From: Gilliamella sp. Choc4-2
GTDB lineage: Bacteria > Pseudomonadota > Gammaproteobacteria > Enterobacterales > Orbaceae
Assembly: GCF_001690355.1 (NCBI RefSeq)
Contig: NZ_LZHG01000012.1
Location: 1-42,955 of the forward strand
Reading direction: 5' to 3'
DNA: 42,955 nt
Position numbers and translations under genes: made by a program. A model generated the notes under the pieces. That model saw only the letters and a program-made list of their open reading frames with translations. It was not told the DNA's origin and did no database searches. The stretch's first letter is position 1. Each line of letters opens with the position of its first letter. Of the stretch, positions 27,003 through 36,385 are shown piece by piece.

Positions 27003-27160
27003 GAATGACGATTAACATAATAAAGTAAAAAATTAAGACAGATAAAGAAAACAATAAAGAATTAACACCAAAATCATTAGCAAAATAACTTTTAAAGTTC
27101 TTATAAAAAATACGTTATACTATTATACAGGTACATATAAAACTTAAAGAGGCCATAAAA

Positions 27161-27970
27161 ATGGAACAACGCATTGGGTTTATTGGATTAGGTAATATGG
27201 GAAATGCAATATTACAAGGTATTTTAGCTAGTGGTATTGTACATGGAAAACAACTTTACGTTTATGATACACATCCAGAAAAAGGGAATAACCTTAATCG
27301 CTCTTATATGATTAATAATTTAGATTCTGCTAAAAATGTAGCAAGGGAGTCCGATATTGTTATTGTTGCGGTGAAGCCGAATGTCATAATGGATGTATTA
27401 AATGATATCCAAAAAGAATTGAAAAAAAATACGATTATTATTTCTGTGGCTGCTGGCGTTAGTATTAAAGCTATCGCTAAAAGTGTTGGCTATGAACAAA
27501 AAATCATCCGAGTGATGCCAAATACACCAGCATTAGTCAATGCCGCAATGTGTTCTATTACACCTAATACTGAAGTATCAGAAGATGAATTAGCCATTGT
27601 TCAAAATTTATTTAACTGTATTGGAGAAACAGAGATCGTACCTGAATATTTAATTGACGCCATTGTAGGAGCAAGTGGGTCATCTCCAGCTTTTGTATTT
27701 ATGTTTATTGAAGCGTTGGCCGATGGTGCTGTAAAGGGCGGACTGTCTAGAAAACAAGCATACAAATTTGCGGCTCAAACTGTTATGGGATCAGCAAAAA
27801 TGTTACTTGAAACAAAAAAACATCCCGGTGAGCTAAAAGATATGGTATGTTCGCCTGCTGGTACAACTATTGAAGGTGTGCAAATGCTTGAAAAAAAAGG
27901 ATTTCGTTCTGCTGTGATCGATGCAGTAGAAATAACTATTAATAAATCCAAATTTCTTAGTAAAGAATAA
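27161..27970 (+). CDS. proC: Pyrroline-5-carboxylate reductase
   Basis: Last step of proline synthesis: NAD(P)H-dependent reduction of 1-pyrroline-5-carboxylate to proline in the cytoplasm. The 269 residues equal the E. coli enzyme. It has the N-terminal Rossmann motif GFIGLGNMGNAI, RVMPNTPALV in the middle and the C-terminal signature MVCSPAGTTIEGVQMLEKKG. AAAGAGG precedes the ATG. It is downstream of the pilT-like gene with 158 bases between, so it probably has its own promoter. Confidence 0.97.
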   Translation: MEQRIGFIGLGNMGNAILQGILASGIVHGKQLYVYDTHPEKGNNLNRSYMINNLDSAKNVARESDIVIVAVKPNVIMDVLNDIQKELKKNTIIISVAAGVSIKAIAKSVGYEQKIIRVMPNTPALVNAAMCSITPNTEVSEDELAIVQNLFNCIGETEIVPEYLIDAIVGASGSSPAFVFMFIEALADGAVKGGLSRKQAYKFAAQTVMGSAKMLLETKKHPGELKDMVCSPAGTTIEGVQMLEKKGFRSAVIDAVEITINKSKFLSKE

Positions 27971-28304
27971 AAATTCTAAACTTTATATTGTTCTCTTACT
28001 ATGGAAAATCTTATACCGGAAAATGATATAAGTTTTGCCTATTATACTGATAAAGAAAAACTATATAAACATTTCTTGCATTAACCTGCAATATATGAGT
28101 TAATAGTCAACAGCATATAACGTGCAGATTTATTTAGTAACATCTTGATATAAGCAGTTTGTAGTTTACTTTCTATTTACATTAGTAACATTAGTATTAG
28201 TTCTCTTCAGTTTCGCTTTTCAGTGTTTATAAGCAGTCCGAGTTTTATGTTTTTTTAAGTTAGCCTTAATCGGCTTAAATTTTATTTTTAATAGGAAGAT
28301 TATT
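27971..28304 (+). other. Gene-free stretch; probable promoter and long leader of the cold-shock gene
   Basis: 334 bases with no frame of note. Cold-shock genes usually have long structured 5' leaders, and this stretch could hold one. The 9-base word ATAAGCAGT occurs twice (28151-28159 and 28230-28238), and an AGCC...GGCT hairpin (28262-28275) followed by a T-rich run lies 30 bases before the ATG. GGAAG before the ATG is the ribosome site. No E. coli-type cold box is recognisable. Confidence 0.4.
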
Positions 28305-28514
28305 ATGTCTAAGAAAACTGGTCAAGTAAAATGGTTCAATGAAAGTAAAGGTTATGGTTTTATTTCCCCAGCAGACGGCAGTAAAGATGTGTTTGTGCAC
28401 TTTTCTGCAATCGCAGGTGAAGGATTTAAAACTTTAGGTGAAGGCCAACAAGTTGAATTCTCTATCCAAGATAGTGAACGAGGTCCATCTGCAGCAGACG
28501 TTAGAGTAATGTAA
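28305..28514 (+). CDS. Cold-shock domain protein (CspA/CspE family)
   Basis: 69-residue single cold-shock domain that binds single-stranded RNA and DNA and melts RNA secondary structure. RNP1 reads KGYGFISP and RNP2 reads VFVHFSAI; the start [10 protein letters not shown] and the end [10 protein letters not shown] match CspE/CspC (69-70 residues). Which paralogue it is cannot be decided from sequence alone. AGGAAG lies 9 bases upstream. A strong hairpin follows the gene. Confidence 0.96.
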   Translation: MSKKTGQVKWFNESKGYGFISPADGSKDVFVHFSAIAGEGFKTLGEGQQVEFSIQDSERGPSAADVRVM

Positions 28515-28532
28515 TTACTTGCCCCCTCTTTT

Positions 28533-28564
28533 ATCTTATCAGCATGTGAATATGCTGATAAGAT
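28533..28564 (+). terminator. Strong hairpin after the cold-shock gene
   Basis: A perfect 13-bp inverted repeat (28533-28545 with 28552-28564) around a GTGAAT loop begins 18 bases after the stop codon. The T run after it is delayed (GTTTTTG about 12 bases on), so it may be a weak terminator or an RNA 3'-end stabiliser. Confidence 0.6.
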
Positions 28565-28711
28565 GCCTCCTAAAATTGTTTTTGAATTGTATTATTTCCA
28601 TCTTTTAATTCGTTTATTTTGCCAATATTGTTGTATTTGAAAAATTGCTATTATAATTTCAATATTTAACTAATTCTTAATATTATCAAAATAATAATCT
28701 AAATTCCTGTA
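28565..28711. other. AT-rich spacer, nothing recognised
   Basis: No gene or clear signal is seen between the hairpin and the decayed gene that follows. Confidence 0.4.
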
Positions 28712-29043
28712 ATGAAAAATAACGTAAGAAAAAATTATTATTATCAGTCATTTTATTAGATTTATCTTCAGTTGCTATGGCTGAATTATCATAAGCAGTA
28801 AAGTATCTTTCGATAAAGTGGATAAAATTGCTAAAGCTATTCCAGTGAAGTGAGGCAGCTACAAAACAGAAAACAGAAAACAGAAAACAGATATGATGAA
28901 AAAGGCTTAAAAGATACAAAAAGTAACTTTCTCAAATGCCAAAAGATAATCAAGAGTTTGGTTGCAAACAAGGTTTAGATGCTCTAAAACAGCTTGAAGT
29001 AATGTCTCCTCGATTAAAAAATATATGTTATTACAACACTTAA
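28712..29043 (+). pseudogene. Remnant of a small secreted protein gene, frameshifted
   Basis: ATG 28712 opens MKNNVRKN; after a frame change at the A6 tract near 28730 the sequence continues LLLSVILLDLSSVAMAELS, a typical signal peptide with an AMA cleavage site. Further fragments in shifting frames (VSFDKVDKIAKAIPVK, stop, GSYKTEN; FGCKQGLDALKQLE) run to a stop at 29041-29043. Four copies of the 7-base unit AAAACAG lie at 28863-28890. At least two stops and one or two frameshifts break it. I do not recognise the original family. Confidence 0.4.
28863..28890. repeat. Four tandem copies of a 7-bp unit (AAAACAG)
   Basis: Perfect tandem heptamer x4 within the decayed gene. A unit of 7 is not a multiple of 3, so slippage would shift the frame. 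It may have contributed to the gene's decay or been a phase-variation site. Confidence 0.9.
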
Positions 29044-29050
29044 ATCAATA

Positions 29051-29530
29051 TTAATTTAGGCTTCTAAAATTCCATGGGGCTATAGGATTTTTATCTTTCC
29101 AAAGTCCTATCTTGTTTTTTCTAGCTTTATATTCTAATTCGACCATTTTTTTGTTATTAGCAATACCTTTATATCGGTAAGCCCATGCATACCCGTTTTT
29201 AACCATTTTCATATTAATGTTAGTGCCATTATAAAAAATAGTTCCTAACGTTCTTTTATAGATATCTTTTTTATTTTCTTTAACAAAAACAGTTTTGCCA
29301 GAAATAAGCGAAGCTAGATATTTTTTCGAAATATTTCCATAAGCTTGTTGACGTTCTGGAGCGTCAATATCAAGTAATCGCACTCGAACTGTTCTTTTTT
29401 TGGGGACTAAAATCTCAATGGTATCACCATCAATAACTTTGATGACTCTACCTTTAAAATCTGCAAATGCTAAAGAAGTTAATGAGCTGACGAGAATTAA
29501 AAAAATAAGAAATTGTTTTAATAAAAACAT
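29051..29530 (-). CDS. Secreted thermonuclease-like nuclease (SNase domain)
   Basis: Staphylococcal-nuclease-fold enzyme predicted to cut DNA or RNA outside the cytoplasm with calcium. I choose ATG 29530 (MFLLKQFLIFLILVSSL...), which gives a clean signal peptide ending LAFA; an upstream TTG at 29551 would add seven residues. The domain starts FKGRVIKVIDGDTIEI. Catalytic residues of the family are visible: the Arg of RVRLLDIDAPE, the Glu of APE, and the Arg of YKRTLG. Length, about 160 residues, is usual for the secreted form. It stands alone beside the decayed gene, with no Shine-Dalgarno of note. It could supply nucleotides or degrade DNA in the gut; that is inference. Confidence 0.88.
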   Translation of the reverse strand: MFLLKQFLIFLILVSSLTSLAFADFKGRVIKVIDGDTIEILVPKKRTVRVRLLDIDAPERQQAYGNISKKYLASLISGKTVFVKENKKDIYKRTLGTIFYNGTNINMKMVKNGYAWAYRYKGIANNKKMVELEYKARKNKIGLWKDKNPIAPWNFRSLN

Positions 29531-29707
29531 TATTATCACATATTGGATCAATAATTAAAGAATTTAGTTATCATATTGTCTTAACTATAACTAAAAATGA
29601 AAACACAGAAATCATTAAAAATTAACACGATAAAAATAATTATAAATTGAAAGATTGTTATCAACAATAAAATTTATTTTCATAACTATTTAGAAAAGCA
29701 CCTAATT

Positions 29708-29739
29708 TCAGTCTCACTATAAACAAATAGTAAGACTGA
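29708..29739 (-). terminator. Hairpin downstream of fabA
   Basis: A 12-bp inverted repeat with one G-U pair on the minus strand (arms 29728-29739 and 29708-29719) starts about 20 bases after the fabA stop. No clean T run follows, so terminator function is likely but not certain. Confidence 0.5.
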
Positions 29740-29759
29740 TTATAAAACACAAAGTTAAA

Positions 29760-30281
29760 TTAAAATTCACTCGTATCTTTGAAAAGACCAACTTTAAGAT
29801 CGGTTGCTTCGTAAATCAATTTATCATCAACATAAACTTCGCCGTCACCGATCCCCATAATTAATTTACGATTAATAACACGTTTGAAATGAATTTTATA
29901 GATTACTTTTTTATTTTTTGGAAGAATTTGACCTTTTAATTTCAATTCTCCAACGCCAAGCGCACGGCCTTTACCTTTTCCACCTAACCATCCTAAATAA
30001 AACCCGACTAATTGCCACAAAGCATCAAGTCCTAGACAACCTGGCATAACAGGATCATTCTTAAAATGGCACTTAAAAAACCATAAGTCGGGGTTAATAT
30101 CAAATTCTGCTTCAATATAGCCTTTGCCAAAATTACCACCTTCTTCATTCATTTCAATAATACGATCCATCATAAGCATTAAATCAGATGGCAATGGTGG
30201 ACCATCATGGCCAAATAATTCACTATTTCCTGATTTAATCAAGTCTGATTTATCATATGAAGATTTACGTTCAAATATCAT
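29760..30281 (-). CDS. fabA: 3-hydroxydecanoyl-ACP dehydratase/isomerase
   Basis: Dehydrates 3-hydroxyacyl-ACP and isomerises the C10 product to the cis-3 enoyl form, the branch point to unsaturated fatty acids. The 173 residues are almost identical in pattern to E. coli FabA (172). The active-site His72 lies in [11 protein letters not shown] and Asp86 in [18 protein letters not shown]. The end ([13 protein letters not shown]) is conserved. It lies 134 bases downstream of lonB/ycbZ on the same strand, the enterobacterial arrangement. Confidence 0.98.
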   Translation of the reverse strand: MIFERKSSYDKSDLIKSGNSELFGHDGPPLPSDLMLMMDRIIEMNEEGGNFGKGYIEAEFDINPDLWFFKCHFKNDPVMPGCLGLDALWQLVGFYLGWLGGKGKGRALGVGELKLKGQILPKNKKVIYKIHFKRVINRKLIMGIGDGEVYVDDKLIYEATDLKVGLFKDTSEF

Positions 30282-30415
30282 AAAAAAACCTTTTATCTGT
30301 TGTTATTACTACATGATTATCAAATTAATAATCATCAAGAGTCGGTAAAAACTCTAAGGCTAAATAAATTTTCCCATTAGACAATTAACAAAATACGGCT
30401 AAAGTTTATTGGGTA

Positions 30416-32191
30416 TTAAGATTTTTTGCAATATCTTTGCCATTTACTTAGCCAACCATCCTTTTTTTTATCCTGCATTAGCATAGATTGCATACGAGCA
30501 TGAATAAGTTTATACAGATTAATATTATTATCATCTTTATAAGCAATACCTGTAATTAATTGGAGAGTTTCGGCGACATGATCAACGGTATGAATTGAAA
30601 ATTTATTTTGCTCAATAGCCTCAACTATTTCATCACTTAAGCATAAGTGACGTTGATTATTTGCAGGTATAATGACTCCTTGCTGCCCGTTTAAACCTTG
30701 ATGTTTACAAACTGTAAAAAAACCTTCTATTTTTTCATTAACGCCACCAACCGATTGTACATTACCGAATTGATCAACTGAACCTGTAACGGCTAATTGT
30801 TGATCGATAGGCATACCAGATAATGCGCTCATAATTGCACAGAGTGCTGCAAGTGATGCGCTATCTCCATCAACCTCACCATAAGACTGCTCAAACACTA
30901 ACGATATTGAAAAAGGTAATTGATGATTAATTGCAAATTCAGACATAATAAATGCTTGTATAATCATCATGCCTTTTGTATGAATATTCCCAGCAAGATC
31001 AGTTTTACGCTCAATATCAATTAATTCACCATCTCCATAATGAATCAAACAACTTAATCGATTTGGTTCACCAATTGCTATTGGATATCCAGGATATTCA
31101 ATAACCGATAAGCCATTTGTTTGCCCTACTACATACCCTTTAGTTTTAATCATTATTTGATTGCTAAAGATTTCTTCATAGATTCGCTCCTTTAAATAAT
31201 CCTCACGCCAAGATTTTTCTTTAACTGATTGATTAATAGAATATTCATTAATCATGTTATCTTGACCAAAATACGAGGCATTAACTAGCATTGAATGAAT
31301 CCAATCGACAGAAAATGGTAAATAATATTGATCTCCCGTATGTCGTATAGCCTCTCGATAAATTTTACTAAAAGCAGATGAATCAATTATTGGTAAATTT
31401 TGTTTATTGGCGATGAATTTTACATAATCCAACCACGATTCAACTTGTGTTGATGATTTTATATGTAGTTCATTTTCAAATTCAGTATAAATTACAGAAG
31501 TATAAAACTCAGGTTCAAACTCCTGCAATTCAGCCATACTTAACCTATCGCCAACTAAAATAATACGTAAATCAAGTGGCATTGGCGGAATAGATAATGG
31601 TAACGGATGAGCTTCATCTGTTGAAACCCATTCAAACTTTTGTTTTATAACCATTTGCTTTAATTGTGACCATAGATTGGGTTGGCTAAGTAGGGAACGC
31701 ATACCTAAAATTAAAACCCCGCCATTGGCTTGATGAACAAGTCCTGATTGTAATCTCATTGTGCTATTTTCAGGTTGTCTAACACAGCCAAACAGCTTTT
31801 CTACATCAGCATAAATTGCTGATAAACAGCTATCTTGGGAGGCAAAATTATCTTGCTTATTTTTAGCTTTTGACAATGTAATTTTATTGTCACCAAAAAA
31901 ATAACTATAACCAAGAGTAGTAGGTGATAAATTTAGCTTAACTGCTTGCTTGAGCAAGTCAAAAAACAGCTCGCTTTCAGGAGCTTTAAGCAGCATAAAT
32001 CTTGGAGTATAATTGGTTTTCTTATTTGGACATAACATTGATAATGCAGATGCAACACGTGGTTGCCAAGCCAGCAAATTATTTAATTCAACTATTGCTG
32101 ATTCTTCTGTTACATTGTTTTTATTAGTAAGCTCAATAACATGAGCTAAATCAGGTTGGGTCTGATGCGCTTTAAGTTGTGTAATGGCCAA
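30416..32191 (-). CDS. ycbZ: Lon-like protease YcbZ (LonB/LonH type)
   Basis: 591-residue protein like E. coli YcbZ (586). The C-terminal Lon protease domain has the Ser-Lys dyad: Ser444 in GDSASLAALCAIMSALSG and Lys487 in GGVNEKIEGFF, 43 residues apart as in Lon. The N-terminal and middle parts resemble an AAA-like fold (ANGGVLILGMRSLL, LRIILVGDR), but I see no Walker A motif, as is usual for YcbZ, so ATP dependence is doubtful. The substrate is not known. The gene precedes fabA and is divergent from yejM (181 bases between starts). Confidence 0.92.
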   Translation of the reverse strand: MAITQLKAHQTQPDLAHVIELTNKNNVTEESAIVELNNLLAWQPRVASALSMLCPNKKTNYTPRFMLLKAPESELFFDLLKQAVKLNLSPTTLGYSYFFGDNKITLSKAKNKQDNFASQDSCLSAIYADVEKLFGCVRQPENSTMRLQSGLVHQANGGVLILGMRSLLSQPNLWSQLKQMVIKQKFEWVSTDEAHPLPLSIPPMPLDLRIILVGDRLSMAELQEFEPEFYTSVIYTEFENELHIKSSTQVESWLDYVKFIANKQNLPIIDSSAFSKIYREAIRHTGDQYYLPFSVDWIHSMLVNASYFGQDNMINEYSINQSVKEKSWREDYLKERIYEEIFSNQIMIKTKGYVVGQTNGLSVIEYPGYPIAIGEPNRLSCLIHYGDGELIDIERKTDLAGNIHTKGMMIIQAFIMSEFAINHQLPFSISLVFEQSYGEVDGDSASLAALCAIMSALSGMPIDQQLAVTGSVDQFGNVQSVGGVNEKIEGFFTVCKHQGLNGQQGVIIPANNQRHLCLSDEIVEAIEQNKFSIHTVDHVAETLQLITGIAYKDDNNINLYKLIHARMQSMLMQDKKKDGWLSKWQRYCKKS

Positions 32192-32372
32192 AATTATAGC
32201 CTTATTAGTTAGCTAAATTAATCGGCAAATTATAGCAAGTATCACTATTAACGCCAACAAATTACCCCAACATTTATGCTAACAAATAAAAAAATTACAG
32301 AAAGATTTTCCAAAATCAGGTAAACTATAGAACAAAATATAGTATTTATTTCTTTATTATCAACGATTAAAT

Positions 32373-34145
32373 ATGCTTAAACTCAAAAATAATCATCTTA
32401 AAGATGACCATTCCTCACAAATTGTTAGTTGGGGGCACTGGTTCACATTGTTTAATGTTTTTGTTGCTATTGCTCTGGGAAGTCAATATTTAATCATCGC
32501 AGATTGGCCACGAACTTTTATGGGGAGGCTATATGCCATTATTAGCGCAATTGGGCATTTTAGTTTTTTAACATTTATTACTTATTTAATTGTGCTTTTC
32601 CCATTAAGTTTTTTTATACATTCTTCTCGCTGGCAACGAATAATAGCAACTACCATAGCGACATTAGGCATCTCATTATTATTAATTGATATTGAGATCT
32701 TTTCACACTTTAGAATGCATCTTAATTTATCAATTTGGCAATTATTTACCTCACAAAAAGCGACCTTTTTAAGTTCTGCTTTTATCATTATTCCATTTAT
32801 TTTATTGGTTGAAATATTATTTGCGTTATGGAGTTGGAAAAAACTAAGAAGCCTAAGTAAACGCAAACGTTATGCCAAACCAGTGGTAATTATATTTATT
32901 CTCTGTTTTGTTTCCTCACATTTTATTCACATTTGGGCAGATGCAAATTTTTATCGACCAATAACCATGCAACGATCAAGTTTACCATTATCATATCCAT
33001 TGACGGCTCGCCATTTTCTTGAACGCTATGGTTTTATGGAAGAAAATGACTACCGTACGCGTGTTAGTCAAGTTGGCAATCCTTTCGCCATCGCAATAGA
33101 ATATCCACTTGAACGTATAACGTATGATGACAAACAAAACAAAAAAAATATATTGATGATTATTATTGATGGTTGGAATAATTACTTACTTACTCATAAT
33201 ATGCCATGGTTAAAACAATTTGCTAGTGAGAATATCGAGTTTGTAAATCATTATGATGCAAGTAACCAATCTAATATTAATAAGTTCTCGCTTTTTTATG
33301 GCTTAGATCCAAACTATTATAATAGTATTTTAGCAAGCCATAGAACTTCAATTTTATTTGATACAGTAATCAATCAACATTATAGTTTAGGATTATTTTC
33401 GTATGATGGGTTTGCTGAACCTTTATATCGTTCGGCTTTACTATCTAATTTTTCGATACCTGAACCGAAAAAACAATCCAATAAACAAATCACCGATCAT
33501 TGGCTGGTATGGTATGATGAGCAAAACAGAATTCATAATCATGCACCATTATTTTCGGTTATACAGTACTCTCTTGGTGTAAAAAACAAAAATTTATCTG
33601 TTAGTATGCTAGAATCAGAAGCGAAAAAATTGGATCAATATCTAGAATCACTCATTGTTTACCTAAAATCGACTAATACCTTTGACAATACGGTGATTAT
33701 TATTACTGGTACAAACGATATTAAAATAGATACCGCTCAGAAATTAGTATTGCGTAATGACGATAAAGACTACAGCCGAGCATCTTTAAAAGTGCCATTA
33801 ATCATGTCATGGCCAAATAAAAACAGTACAAACATAAGCAATATTACATCACAAACAGATATAATGCGTACATTAATGCAAGATGCTCTTCATGTTACCA
33901 CATCACCACCACAATATAGCCAAGGTAACAATTTATTTAATAACAAGAAACGAGAATGGATTATTGCCGGTAATGATAATGAAATTGCTGCACTTTATAG
34001 TGATAAAACCATTATTCTTGATGCATTTGGTCGCTCTAAAATTTATAACCTTAATGGAAAAGTACAAAAAGGCGAAAAAATTAGCTTACCTATATTTTTA
34101 CAAATTGTGACTGAAAATCGTCGATTCATGGTGGTTGATAACTAA
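32373..34145 (+). CDS. yejM: Inner-membrane protein YejM/PbgA (LapC), regulator of LPS synthesis
   Basis: 590 residues (E. coli 586). About five N-terminal membrane helices (DUF3413, residues 20-190) are followed by a periplasmic sulfatase-like domain (about 260-590) with NILMIIIDGWNNY, NKFSLFYGLDPNYY, GLFSYDGFAEPLYRSALLS and YSQGNNLFN. In E. coli it senses lipid A at the outer face of the inner membrane and, with LapB, controls LpxC turnover. The sulfatase-like domain lacks an obvious catalytic Cys/Ser formylglycine motif, as in YejM. It stands alone between divergent ycbZ and convergent lipA. Functional transfer from E. coli is inference. Confidence 0.93.
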   Translation: MLKLKNNHLKDDHSSQIVSWGHWFTLFNVFVAIALGSQYLIIADWPRTFMGRLYAIISAIGHFSFLTFITYLIVLFPLSFFIHSSRWQRIIATTIATLGISLLLIDIEIFSHFRMHLNLSIWQLFTSQKATFLSSAFIIIPFILLVEILFALWSWKKLRSLSKRKRYAKPVVIIFILCFVSSHFIHIWADANFYRPITMQRSSLPLSYPLTARHFLERYGFMEENDYRTRVSQVGNPFAIAIEYPLERITYDDKQNKKNILMIIIDGWNNYLLTHNMPWLKQFASENIEFVNHYDASNQSNINKFSLFYGLDPNYYNSILASHRTSILFDTVINQHYSLGLFSYDGFAEPLYRSALLSNFSIPEPKKQSNKQITDHWLVWYDEQNRIHNHAPLFSVIQYSLGVKNKNLSVSMLESEAKKLDQYLESLIVYLKSTNTFDNTVIIITGTNDIKIDTAQKLVLRNDDKDYSRASLKVPLIMSWPNKNSTNISNITSQTDIMRTLMQDALHVTTSPPQYSQGNNLFNNKKREWIIAGNDNEIAALYSDKTIILDAFGRSKIYNLNGKVQKGEKISLPIFLQIVTENRRFMVVDN

Positions 34146-34426
34146 ATAATTAATTGAAAAAATAAATGATGATTTTTTCATAGTTTTTAATTTTCATCAG
34201 TGCTATTAGTGACATTAGGCTGTATTTAGTTATATAAGGAAAAATAATTAAAAGTTACCTAAAATAATGCATAAAAAATTTATTATATTTAGTGCACTGT
34301 TTTAATTATATACTATTTTAAAAAGATAAAGCATAGATAACATTAAAAGCTAATATTATCTATGCCAATGGTTTAAAGCTATTATTATGGTAAATGATAA
34401 TAGCTAATGTTTGTTGTAAATAAATG
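34146..34426. other. Intergenic region between convergent yejM and lipA
   Basis: About 280 AT-rich bases with no gene. It contains two inverted repeats: 34331-34365 (10-bp arms, see terminator) and 34377-34405 (9-bp arms around an 11-base loop, close to the lipA stop). Confidence 0.5.
34320..34365 (-). terminator. Probable terminator of lipB-lipA
   Basis: GCATAGATAA (34331-34340) pairs perfectly with TTATCTATGC (34356-34365). On the minus strand the stem is followed by TTTATCTTTTT, a U-rich run. It could also serve yejM from the other side. Confidence 0.6.
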
Positions 34427-35386
34427 CTACTTTACCTCTTTACCCATTGCTTGTAAGTCCGCATGATAAGAGGAGCGAACAAAAGGTCCACAAGCAGCAT
34501 GTGTAAATCCCATCTCTAATGCTATCTGTTTTAATTCATCAAATTCTTGCGGTGAAACATAACGTTCAACAGGTAAATGATATTTACTTGGTTGTAGATA
34601 CTGCCCAAGGGTAAGCATAGTAACACCATGGCTACGTAAATCTTTTAAAACCTGAATTAATTCTTCATTGGTTTCGCCAAGTCCAACCATTAATCCTGAT
34701 TTTGTAGGAATTTCAGGATGTCGTTCTTTAAATGCTGCCAGTAATTTAAGTGATCCTTCATAGTTAGCGCCAGGGCGGATTCTCTTATATAATCGAGGTA
34801 TATTTTCTAAATTATGATTAAATACATCAGGTGGATTATCACTTAAGACATCAATTGCTTCATCAATACAACCACGGAAATCAGGTGTTAACGTTTCGAC
34901 TTTGATACTAGGGTTTAAAGCACGGATTTTTTGTGTACAAGAAGAAAAATGACTAGCGCCACCATCTTTTAAATCATCCCTATCTACAGAAGTAATAACA
35001 ACATAGCGCAACTTCATTTCTTGGATAGTTTTAGCTAGTTTTATTGGCTCATCTTGATCTGGTGGTAATGGACGACCATGTGCAACATCACAAAATGGAC
35101 AACGGCGAGTACAGATATCTCCCAAAATCATAAAAGTGGCTGTACCATGGTTAAAGCATTCTGCTAAATTAGGGCAAGAGGCTTCTTCGCAAACTGAATG
35201 CAACCCATGTTTACGCATGGTATTTTTGATATGTGCAATATTATCAGAGTGAGCAGATAATTTAATTCGCATCCATTCAGGTTTTTTTAGAGGTGCAGAA
35301 TCTTCTAATGTTATTGTTGGAATTAAGCGTGTTTTATCAGCATCGCGATATTTCGAGCTTCTGATTATTGTTTCATTATTTTGCAT
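34427..35386 (-). CDS. lipA: Lipoyl synthase
   Basis: Radical-SAM enzyme that inserts two sulfurs into the octanoyl chain on lipoyl domains. The 319 residues (321 in E. coli) have the auxiliary cluster Cys66, Cys71 and Cys77 ([12 protein letters not shown]), the radical-SAM cluster Cys92, Cys96 and Cys99 (CTRRCPFCD), and the C-terminal RSSYH motif with the auxiliary-cluster Ser. It starts 10 bases after the lipB stop on the same strand. Its targets include AceF, encoded divergently next door. Confidence 0.98.
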   Translation of the reverse strand: MQNNETIIRSSKYRDADKTRLIPTITLEDSAPLKKPEWMRIKLSAHSDNIAHIKNTMRKHGLHSVCEEASCPNLAECFNHGTATFMILGDICTRRCPFCDVAHGRPLPPDQDEPIKLAKTIQEMKLRYVVITSVDRDDLKDGGASHFSSCTQKIRALNPSIKVETLTPDFRGCIDEAIDVLSDNPPDVFNHNLENIPRLYKRIRPGANYEGSLKLLAAFKERHPEIPTKSGLMVGLGETNEELIQVLKDLRSHGVTMLTLGQYLQPSKYHLPVERYVSPQEFDELKQIALEMGFTHAACGPFVRSSYHADLQAMGKEVK

Positions 35387-35396
35387 AATTGGTATC

Positions 35397-36017
35397 TTAA
35401 TACTTAGGTAGATAATTAATAAAATTATCGGTTAATAGTTGTTTTATTTCATTATAATCAATGTTTGAAACATAGTCTTTTAATTGTGTCATTTGCAACC
35501 CAGCATAACCACAAGGATTAATGTTATTAAAGGGAGCAAGATCCATATCAATATTTAATGCCAGCCCGTGTAGAGTACAACCCCGGTTTATATGCAAACC
35601 AAGGGAACAAATTTTTTTATGATTAATGTACACACCAGGGGCATCTGTTTTGGTGTAAGCTATAATACCATAATGCGCTAAAGTTTGAATGACACTATTT
35701 TCTAAAAAGCTTACCATATTGCGAATGCCAATCTTACGCCTTTTTAAATCAATTAGAGTATACATGATCTGTTGACCGGGTGCATGATAAGTAATTTGAC
35801 CACCGCGATCAGTTTGAATAACTGGAATATTTGTATGATTTAGTAAATGTTCAGCTTTACCCACTTTACCTTGGGTAAATACAGGCTTATGTTCTACTAA
35901 CCAAATTTCATCAAGTGTTTTTTCATTACGATTTTGTGTAAATTCATGCATAGCTTGATAAGTTTGCATATAAGGAACAATATGTAAATCTTTAATGATA
36001 ACATTATTAATGCTCAT
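35397..36017 (-). CDS. lipB: Octanoyl-[ACP]:protein N-octanoyltransferase
   Basis: Moves octanoyl from ACP to the lysine of lipoyl domains, the step before LipA. I choose ATG 36017 ([11 protein letters not shown]...), which aligns with E. coli LipB; a TTG eight codons upstream (36041) is an unlikely alternative. Motifs are [15 protein letters not shown], the substrate loop [14 protein letters not shown], the catalytic Lys region KKICSLGL and the catalytic Cys in [10 protein letters not shown]. Length about 206 residues. It forms an operon with lipA and is divergent from aceE. Confidence 0.96.
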   Translation of the reverse strand: MSINNVIIKDLHIVPYMQTYQAMHEFTQNRNEKTLDEIWLVEHKPVFTQGKVGKAEHLLNHTNIPVIQTDRGGQITYHAPGQQIMYTLIDLKRRKIGIRNMVSFLENSVIQTLAHYGIIAYTKTDAPGVYINHKKICSLGLHINRGCTLHGLALNIDMDLAPFNNINPCGYAGLQMTQLKDYVSNIDYNEIKQLLTDNFINYLPKY

Positions 36018-36076
36018 GGTATTGCTTATTGATATTAACAAAAAATTTATAAATATATATCAGATTTTACTACAAT

Positions 36077-36106
36077 TTGACAACTTGTAGATGATTTCGA
36101 TATAGA
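36077..36106 (+). promoter_or_regulatory. aceE: Candidate sigma-70 promoter of aceE-aceF-lpdA
   Basis: A perfect -35 box TTGACA (36077-36082) is followed after 18 bases by TATAGA (36101-36106). Transcription from it would give a leader of about 270 bases before aceE. Confidence 0.5.
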
Positions 36107-36292
36107 CATTGTATCTTTTTTTTTGTATTTATTCATTAGTAAAATTTGGTTATTTATCAAATAACTAACACTGTATTAAATATTATCATTGAAATGGTTG
36201 ATTAATTTGATAGGAATTAACATTCTTTTCTAAACCTTGGTTTGCTTTACTTTTTTCTTGAAAATGGCAGACTGATATTAATAAAGTTCCGT

Positions 36293-36363
36293 AATGCAGG
36301 CTTCTAGCTTATAAAGTTTCATAGCTTTAGTCATAGCTAAGGATAGCAAATACTGCATTTTTA
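36293..36363 (+). promoter_or_regulatory. Possible structured leader (attenuator-like) just before aceE
   Basis: AATGCAG (36293-36299) can pair with CTGCATT (36353-36359), enclosing further AGCT-type repeats (TAGCTT, ATAGCT, TAGCTA) and running into TTTTTAT. The outer stem closes 27 bases before the aceE ATG. It is suggestive of a regulatory leader, but the large loop makes it uncertain. Confidence 0.3.
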
Positions 36364-36385
36364 TAAACAAAAAAGAGGTTTTTAT

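Larger units (their letters stand above)
36018..36385 (+). other. Gene-free control region between lipB and aceE, without pdhR
   Basis: About 370 bases holding the promoters of lipB-lipA and of the aceE operon. There is no pdhR gene, which precedes aceE in enterobacteria, and I found no PdhR-type operator (AATTGGT...ACCAATT). A sigma-70-like pair (36077-36106) and a terminator-like leader structure (36293-36363) are listed separately. An AAACC TT GGTTT inverted repeat lies near 36230-36242. Confidence 0.5.
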
